From Pirellulales bacterium (GTDB lineage: Bacteria > Planctomycetota > Planctomycetia > Pirellulales > JACPPG01): DNA of 64,000 nucleotides. A model generated the notes under the pieces. It ran no database searches and was not told where the DNA came from. It worked only from the letters and a program-made list of their open reading frames with translations. Location of the stretch: positions 1 through 64,000 of the forward strand of contig DASYDW010000017.1 in assembly GCA_036499395.1 (NCBI GenBank), read 5' to 3'. A program made the position numbers and the translations under genes. Positions 60,083 through 64,000 of this stretch are shown here, in pieces; position 1 is the stretch's first letter, and each line of letters begins with the position of its first letter.

Positions 60083-61876
60083 ATGCGTCGGACGTCTATT
60101 CTGCAGTTAGCGTTATTCACATGCTTTGTGGCGGTCGCCGCGGCGCACGGTCGCGAGGTGGAATTGGCGACCTCGTTGCGGCGTCCTGTTGCGCTCGTCG
60201 TAGCTGGCAACGACCGCTGGATTTATGTGGCCAACCAAGCCAGCGGCACGATTTCCACCATCGACCTTTCGGCGAGCGAAGTCGATACAGGCGAATCCAC
60301 CAATGCCCCCGTCCTCGCCGAAGATAAGGTCGGACAAACGCTCACGGACATGGTTCTTTCTCCCGACGAACGATTTCTATTCGTCACTGACGAAGCGGCC
60401 GGTCAGTTAATCGTGATCGAGCGACAAGAAAAGTCGCTCGTCGTCGCCGCACGAGTTCCTGTCGCACAAGCTCCCCAATCCGTGCGTGTGACGCGCGATG
60501 GACGAACCTGTTACGTGACGTCGCTATGGGGGCAAGCGGTCACCGTGGTGGATCTGAGCGGCCTCGCGTCCATCGACCAGACAAATGCGGCTGTACGCGT
60601 TATCGCCGAAACCCCGTTGCCGTTTGCGCCGCGCTGCCAATGTCTGGTCGAGAACGATACTCGCTTGATTGTGACTGACGCTTTTGGCGGTTCGGTCGCG
60701 GTGTTCGATACGCAGAATTTGAAAGTCGTCTCTGTTCGCGAACTGCTCGGGCACAATATTCGTGGAATGGCAGTATCAAACGACGGGCGGCAGCTCTTAT
60801 TGGCTCACCAGGTTTTGAATAGCTATACCGAGACACTGCAGAAGAACGTCTTCTGGGGAGCGGTCATTACGAATGTGGTCCGCACTTTGCCGATCGAGAC
60901 ATTTACCTCGGTGGCAGGCGAGCCATTGCCCGCGACAGGTGCGCAAACGATCGGTGGGCTCGGCGCCGGGGCAGGAGACCCGGCCGGGTTGGCCGTGACC
61001 GCGGCCGGTGATGCGATACTGACACTTGCGGGCGTCCAGGAGATCGCATTGCGTCGGGCGGGGCAATTCGGTTGGCAGCGAGAGCGCGTCGGCAGGCGCC
61101 CGACTGCTCTCGCGCTTTCGAGCGATGGCAGGCGCGCTCTGGTGGCGAATACGTTCGCAGATTCCGTCACAACGCTCGACGTCGGGGCGTTTCGTGTCGA
61201 ACGCACCATTAAGCTTGGGCCGCAGTCCGAGCTTTCCGCGGCCCAGCGTGGTGAACAATACTTCTATGACGCCCGCCTGTCCTTGGACGGATGGTTTAGC
61301 TGTCACAGTTGCCATACGGACGGTCATTCGAACGGATTAACCAGCGATAACTTCGGCGACGGCGCGGCCGGCGCTCCCAAGAGGATTCCTTCGCTGCTGG
61401 GAAGTGTCGAAACCGGGCCTTGGGCATGGGACGGCCACGTGTCACTTATGGAAGATCAAATTCGCAGCTCGTTAGTTCGCACGATGCGATCGCCGAATCC
61501 CACGGACGCGCGCGTCGCAGGACTTGCCGAATTCGTTCGCAGCCTGTCGGCGCCGCCGCGGCCAGAGAACGTCAAACCCGACGATTCGCTCGCACGGCAG
61601 GGGGAACAAATCTTCGCTCGCACGGGATGCACCGATTGTCATCGACCGCCGACGTACACATCGCCGGCGTCGTATGATGTGGGTATCGTCGATGAATTGG
61701 GGCGGGACCGCTTTAATCCACCGTCGCTTCGCGGCGTACGGTTGCGTCCCGCGTTATTTCACGATAACCGTGCGGGCTCGCTCGAGGATGTTTTACTGCG
61801 GCATCGACACGGGCAGGCGTCGGAGTCGCCGGCAGAAGATGTAAGGGCACTGCTTGCGTTTTTACGCGGCCTGTAG
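60083..61876 (+). CDS. Beta-propeller protein with C-terminal cytochrome c domain
   Basis: The 597-residue product has a signal peptide (LALFTCFVAVAAAHG) and a seven-bladed YVTN/NHL-like propeller (residues about 30-370, with WIYVANQASGTISTIDLS, FLFVTDEAAGQLIVIERQ, RALVANTFADSVTTLDVG). The C-terminal part has two heme c motifs: CHSCH at residues 407-411 (WFSCHSCHTDGHSNG) and CTDCH at 516-520 (ARTGCTDCHRPPTY). This plan resembles di-heme peroxidase (MauG/CcpA-like) C-terminal domains fused to propellers. It likely acts in periplasmic electron transfer or oxidation. The gene is 30 bases after the DUF1501 gene. Confidence 0.88.
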   Translation: MRRTSILQLALFTCFVAVAAAHGREVELATSLRRPVALVVAGNDRWIYVANQASGTISTIDLSASEVDTGESTNAPVLAEDKVGQTLTDMVLSPDERFLFVTDEAAGQLIVIERQEKSLVVAARVPVAQAPQSVRVTRDGRTCYVTSLWGQAVTVVDLSGLASIDQTNAAVRVIAETPLPFAPRCQCLVENDTRLIVTDAFGGSVAVFDTQNLKVVSVRELLGHNIRGMAVSNDGRQLLLAHQVLNSYTETLQKNVFWGAVITNVVRTLPIETFTSVAGEPLPATGAQTIGGLGAGAGDPAGLAVTAAGDAILTLAGVQEIALRRAGQFGWQRERVGRRPTALALSSDGRRALVANTFADSVTTLDVGAFRVERTIKLGPQSELSAAQRGEQYFYDARLSLDGWFSCHSCHTDGHSNGLTSDNFGDGAAGAPKRIPSLLGSVETGPWAWDGHVSLMEDQIRSSLVRTMRSPNPTDARVAGLAEFVRSLSAPPRPENVKPDDSLARQGEQIFARTGCTDCHRPPTYTSPASYDVGIVDELGRDRFNPPSLRGVRLRPALFHDNRAGSLEDVLLRHRHGQASESPAEDVRALLAFLRGL

Positions 61877-62035
61877 CTGTTTTGCTCGCGTAATGTCGGA
61901 ACGTTTGCCATGCCTGCTTGAAGCGCACGGTGCTCGTCGGTACGCTGACGCTGTCTAGCGATGGTCGCGCGTGGTCAGGCGGGTCTGGCAGCGACTTTCT
62001 TTTCTTTCAGCACTCACGCCCCCGGAGTGTCAATT

Positions 62036-63226
62036 ATGCGAGAAGCCGTTGTCGTTGCCAGCAGCCGTACGCCGCTTGCCAAGTCGTTTCGTGGCTCGTT
62101 CAATCTCACACGGCCCGATGATTTGGCCGCGTACGTCATTCGCCACGTTGTCGATAAAGTTCCGGCGCTTAACCCTGCCGACATCGAAGACGTCGTCCTC
62201 GGTTGCGGTTACCCAGAGGGTTCGCAGGGGATGAATGTCGCGCGGATCGCGGCCTTGCGAGCCGGGCTGCCGGTAACGGTGGCGGGTGCCACGGTGAATC
62301 GATTTTGCTCGTCAGGATTGCAGTCGACCGCGATGGCCGCACACGAGATTCTGCACGAGGGTGCCGACGTGACAATCGCCGGTGGCGTGGAAAGCATCAC
62401 CACGACGGCATCGATCAAGACCGACGTAAACCCGTGGATTCTGGAGCATAAACCGGCGCTCTATATGGCGATGGGAGATACCGCCGAGGTCGTCGCCAAA
62501 CGATACAAAATCAGCCGGCAGGCGCAGGATGAATATTCCTTGCTAAGCCAGCAGCGCACGGCGCGGGCCCAGCAGGAACATTTCTTCGACGAAGAGCTGG
62601 CGCCCATGAAAGTGGTGCGCGGCGTCCTGGACAAGAAAACGGGCGAGGTTGTCAGCAAGGAAGAGCACACCATCGATAAGGATGAATGCAATCGGCCCGA
62701 TACAACGCTGGAAGGACTGGCAGGGCTGAAACCGTATTTCGATCCCAACAGCGGGCAGGGGACGGTGACGGCTGGCAACGCCTCGCAGTTGTCCGACGGG
62801 GCCAGCGCCACGCTATTGATGTCGCGCGAGAAAGCGAAGTCGTTAGGCATCAAGCCCAAGGTCGCGTTCCGCGGCTTTGTCGTGGCCGGCTGCGAGCCGG
62901 ATGAAATGGGGATCGGTCCCGTGTTCGCCATTCCCCGTCTCTTGTCGCGGCACGGGCTGGCGGTGAAGGATATCGACCTCTGGGAGTTGAACGAAGCGTT
63001 TGCCGTCCAAGTGATTTATTGCCGCGACCGTTTGGGTATCGCCCCAGAGCGGCTTAACGTCAACGGTGGCTCGATTTCGATTGGCCATCCGTTCGGCATG
63101 ACCGGATCGCGGCTCGTCGGGACGCTGGCCAATCAGATGCAGCGTCAGCAAGCCCAGTGGGGCGTGGTCACGATGTGCATCGGCGGCGGGCAAGGAGCGG
63201 CCGGTTTGTTTGAACTGGTCGACTAG
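62036..63226 (+). CDS. Acetyl-CoA C-acyltransferase (thiolase)
   Basis: ATG 62036 follows CGGAG; frame extension to 61961 is not coding. The 396-residue product has the normal length. The acyl-binding Cys91 lies in VNRFCSSGLQSTAMAAHEI, the His in GGSISIGHPFGMTGSRL, the second Cys in TMCIGGGQGAAGLFE, and the NEAFAVQ motif is present. It catalyses thiolysis of 3-ketoacyl-CoA or the reverse Claisen condensation; FadA-like degradation is more likely than acetoacetyl-CoA synthesis but not certain. The start motif REAVVVASSRTPLAKSFRG is typical. It is a cytoplasmic enzyme, apparently unrelated to the upstream cytochrome cluster. Confidence 0.93.
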   Translation: MREAVVVASSRTPLAKSFRGSFNLTRPDDLAAYVIRHVVDKVPALNPADIEDVVLGCGYPEGSQGMNVARIAALRAGLPVTVAGATVNRFCSSGLQSTAMAAHEILHEGADVTIAGGVESITTTASIKTDVNPWILEHKPALYMAMGDTAEVVAKRYKISRQAQDEYSLLSQQRTARAQQEHFFDEELAPMKVVRGVLDKKTGEVVSKEEHTIDKDECNRPDTTLEGLAGLKPYFDPNSGQGTVTAGNASQLSDGASATLLMSREKAKSLGIKPKVAFRGFVVAGCEPDEMGIGPVFAIPRLLSRHGLAVKDIDLWELNEAFAVQVIYCRDRLGIAPERLNVNGGSISIGHPFGMTGSRLVGTLANQMQRQQAQWGVVTMCIGGGQGAAGLFELVD

Positions 63227-63337
63227 TGGTCACGATCGGGCTGCGGCAACACGTCGCCGGGACGCAATCCGATATCGGCGAAGCGCGATAAGGTCGCGAG
63301 CGGTACATCGCGCCTTTGAGCGATGACAACGACCGCT

Positions 63338-64000
63338 TCAACTACAGATCTGCGGCACTGGTTGGCGGCGGACCCGCTCGACCAAGTTGGCAAGCTCGTG
63401 AATGTCTAGCGGCTTCGAGATGAAATCATCCATGCCTGCAGTGCGGCAGCGATCGCGATCATCACTCAGGGCGTGCGCCGTCAGGGCAATAATCGGAATG
63501 TCTTTGCCCTCGGGCAGGTCACGGATCGCGGCTGTAGCTTGGAAGCCATCCATGACGGGCATTTGCAGGTCCATCAGCACCACATCGAAGTGCGTGCTTG
63601 TCACGAGTTCGACCGCCTGACGCCCGTTTTCGGCGATCACGACGGAATGCCCCCGCCGTCCGAGGGCGCGCTTGACGATTTCCTGATTCGTGCGAGTGTC
63701 TTCGGCGACCAGCACGTGCAAACTAACGCCCGGCGAGTCTTGTGGCTTGGAAGAATCTAGCGGTTTCTCCGCCGGCGTCGACAGAGTTTGCGGTGGCTGG
63801 TTCTGAGGCGACTGGTTTTTGGGCGTCTGGCTCAGGCCATAGGCCAGCGGCACGACGAAGCCGAATTCGCTGCCGCTCCCTGGCGTGCTGGCCACGGAAA
63901 TGCGTCCGCGCATGGCGGCGACCAACTCGTTGACAATCGCCAATCCCAGGCCCGTGCCCCCATGCCGCCGCGTGCTCGAAGCATCGACCTGCGTGAAAGG
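63338..64000 (-). CDS. Hybrid histidine kinase, C-terminal part with REC domain
   Basis: The reading frame is open to the window edge, so the N-terminal part lies beyond base 64000. The visible 220 residues contain the G2 box of a HATPase domain (RRHGGTGLGLAIVNEL), a Pro/Gln-rich linker and a REC domain: VLVAEDTRTNQEIVKRAL, VVLMDLQMPVMDGFQA with phospho-acceptor Asp, IIALTAHALSDDRDRC and SKPLDIHELANLVE. It therefore belongs to a hybrid sensor kinase that phosphorylates its own receiver. The stimulus and partners cannot be seen. Confidence 0.9.
   Translation of the reverse strand, partial: PFTQVDASSTRRHGGTGLGLAIVNELVAAMRGRISVASTPGSGSEFGFVVPLAYGLSQTPKNQSPQNQPPQTLSTPAEKPLDSSKPQDSPGVSLHVLVAEDTRTNQEIVKRALGRRGHSVVIAENGRQAVELVTSTHFDVVLMDLQMPVMDGFQATAAIRDLPEGKDIPIIALTAHALSDDRDRCRTAGMDDFISKPLDIHELANLVERVRRQPVPQICS

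Overview
The window looks like a chromosomal stretch of a planctomycete (Planctomycetota, probably a Pirellulales-type bacterium). The reasons are family content and style: two DUF1549/DUF1553 plus DUF1501 gene pairs, two DUF1559 proteins (one with a prepilin leader), LEPR-XLL (EPLExRRLLA) surface proteins ending in dockerin repeats, PEP-CTERM proteins, PQQ-type propellers, an ECF sigma factor overlapping a WD40 Ser/Thr kinase, and mostly high-GC DNA. Most genes encode exported or surface proteins of unknown exact role.

Layout. 1-0.3 kb: 3' end of an IS5-type insertion sequence. 0.6-4.4 kb: ECF sigma factor overlapping a membrane Ser/Thr kinase with WD40 repeats. 4.5-10.4 kb: mostly minus-strand metabolic and exported genes (aldo/keto reductase, RlmI-like rRNA methyltransferase, alpha/beta hydrolase, small proteins, PQQ propeller). 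10.8-18.8 kb: two tandem giant secreted paralogues, each with eight beta-helix/glycine-rich modules, an Ig-like region and a dockerin pair. 19.0-25.2 kb: SDR oxidoreductase, a low-GC DUF4062 gene, a second PQQ propeller and exported hypothetical proteins. 25.3-33.3 kb: HEAT-repeat protein, membrane glycerophosphodiesterase, coiled-coil protein, and two polytopic membrane proteins (a GT-C-like glycosyltransferase and a TPR protein).

33.6-40.4 kb: plus-strand run of DUF1559, DUF1549/1553, DUF1501 and a ten-loop EF-hand protein, the last two coupled by an ATGA overlap. 40.5-46.7 kb: minus-strand exported proteins (Gly-rich protein, histone-H1-like basic protein, two PEP-CTERM proteins, S1/P1 nuclease, zinc-ribbon membrane protein) with one clear terminator. 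46.9-47.3 kb: a serine-tRNA-like gene with an abnormal anticodon arm, and a CAT-anticodon tRNA. 48.1-51.9 kb: minus-strand cluster of pseudopilin-type DUF1559, lipoprotein and G8-domain beta-helix protein. 52.4-54.9 kb: a POTRA-like repeat protein with no visible beta-barrel. 55.8-61.9 kb: plus-strand cluster of TlpA thioredoxin, DUF1549/1553 cytochrome-like protein, DUF1501 and a propeller-cytochrome c protein, possibly one extracytoplasmic redox unit. 62.0-64.0 kb: thiolase and the 3' end of a hybrid histidine kinase.

The most unusual items are the tRNA-Ser-like gene whose anticodon loop is about twice normal length with no serine anticodon, the matched eight-module architecture of the two giant paralogues, the low-GC DUF4062 gene, and the putative redox cluster at 55.8-61.9 kb. 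No CRISPR array, rRNA, prophage or complete known defence system was seen. Start codons were chosen by eye from Shine-Dalgarno-like sequences and domain starts; all function calls rest on motif recognition without database searches.
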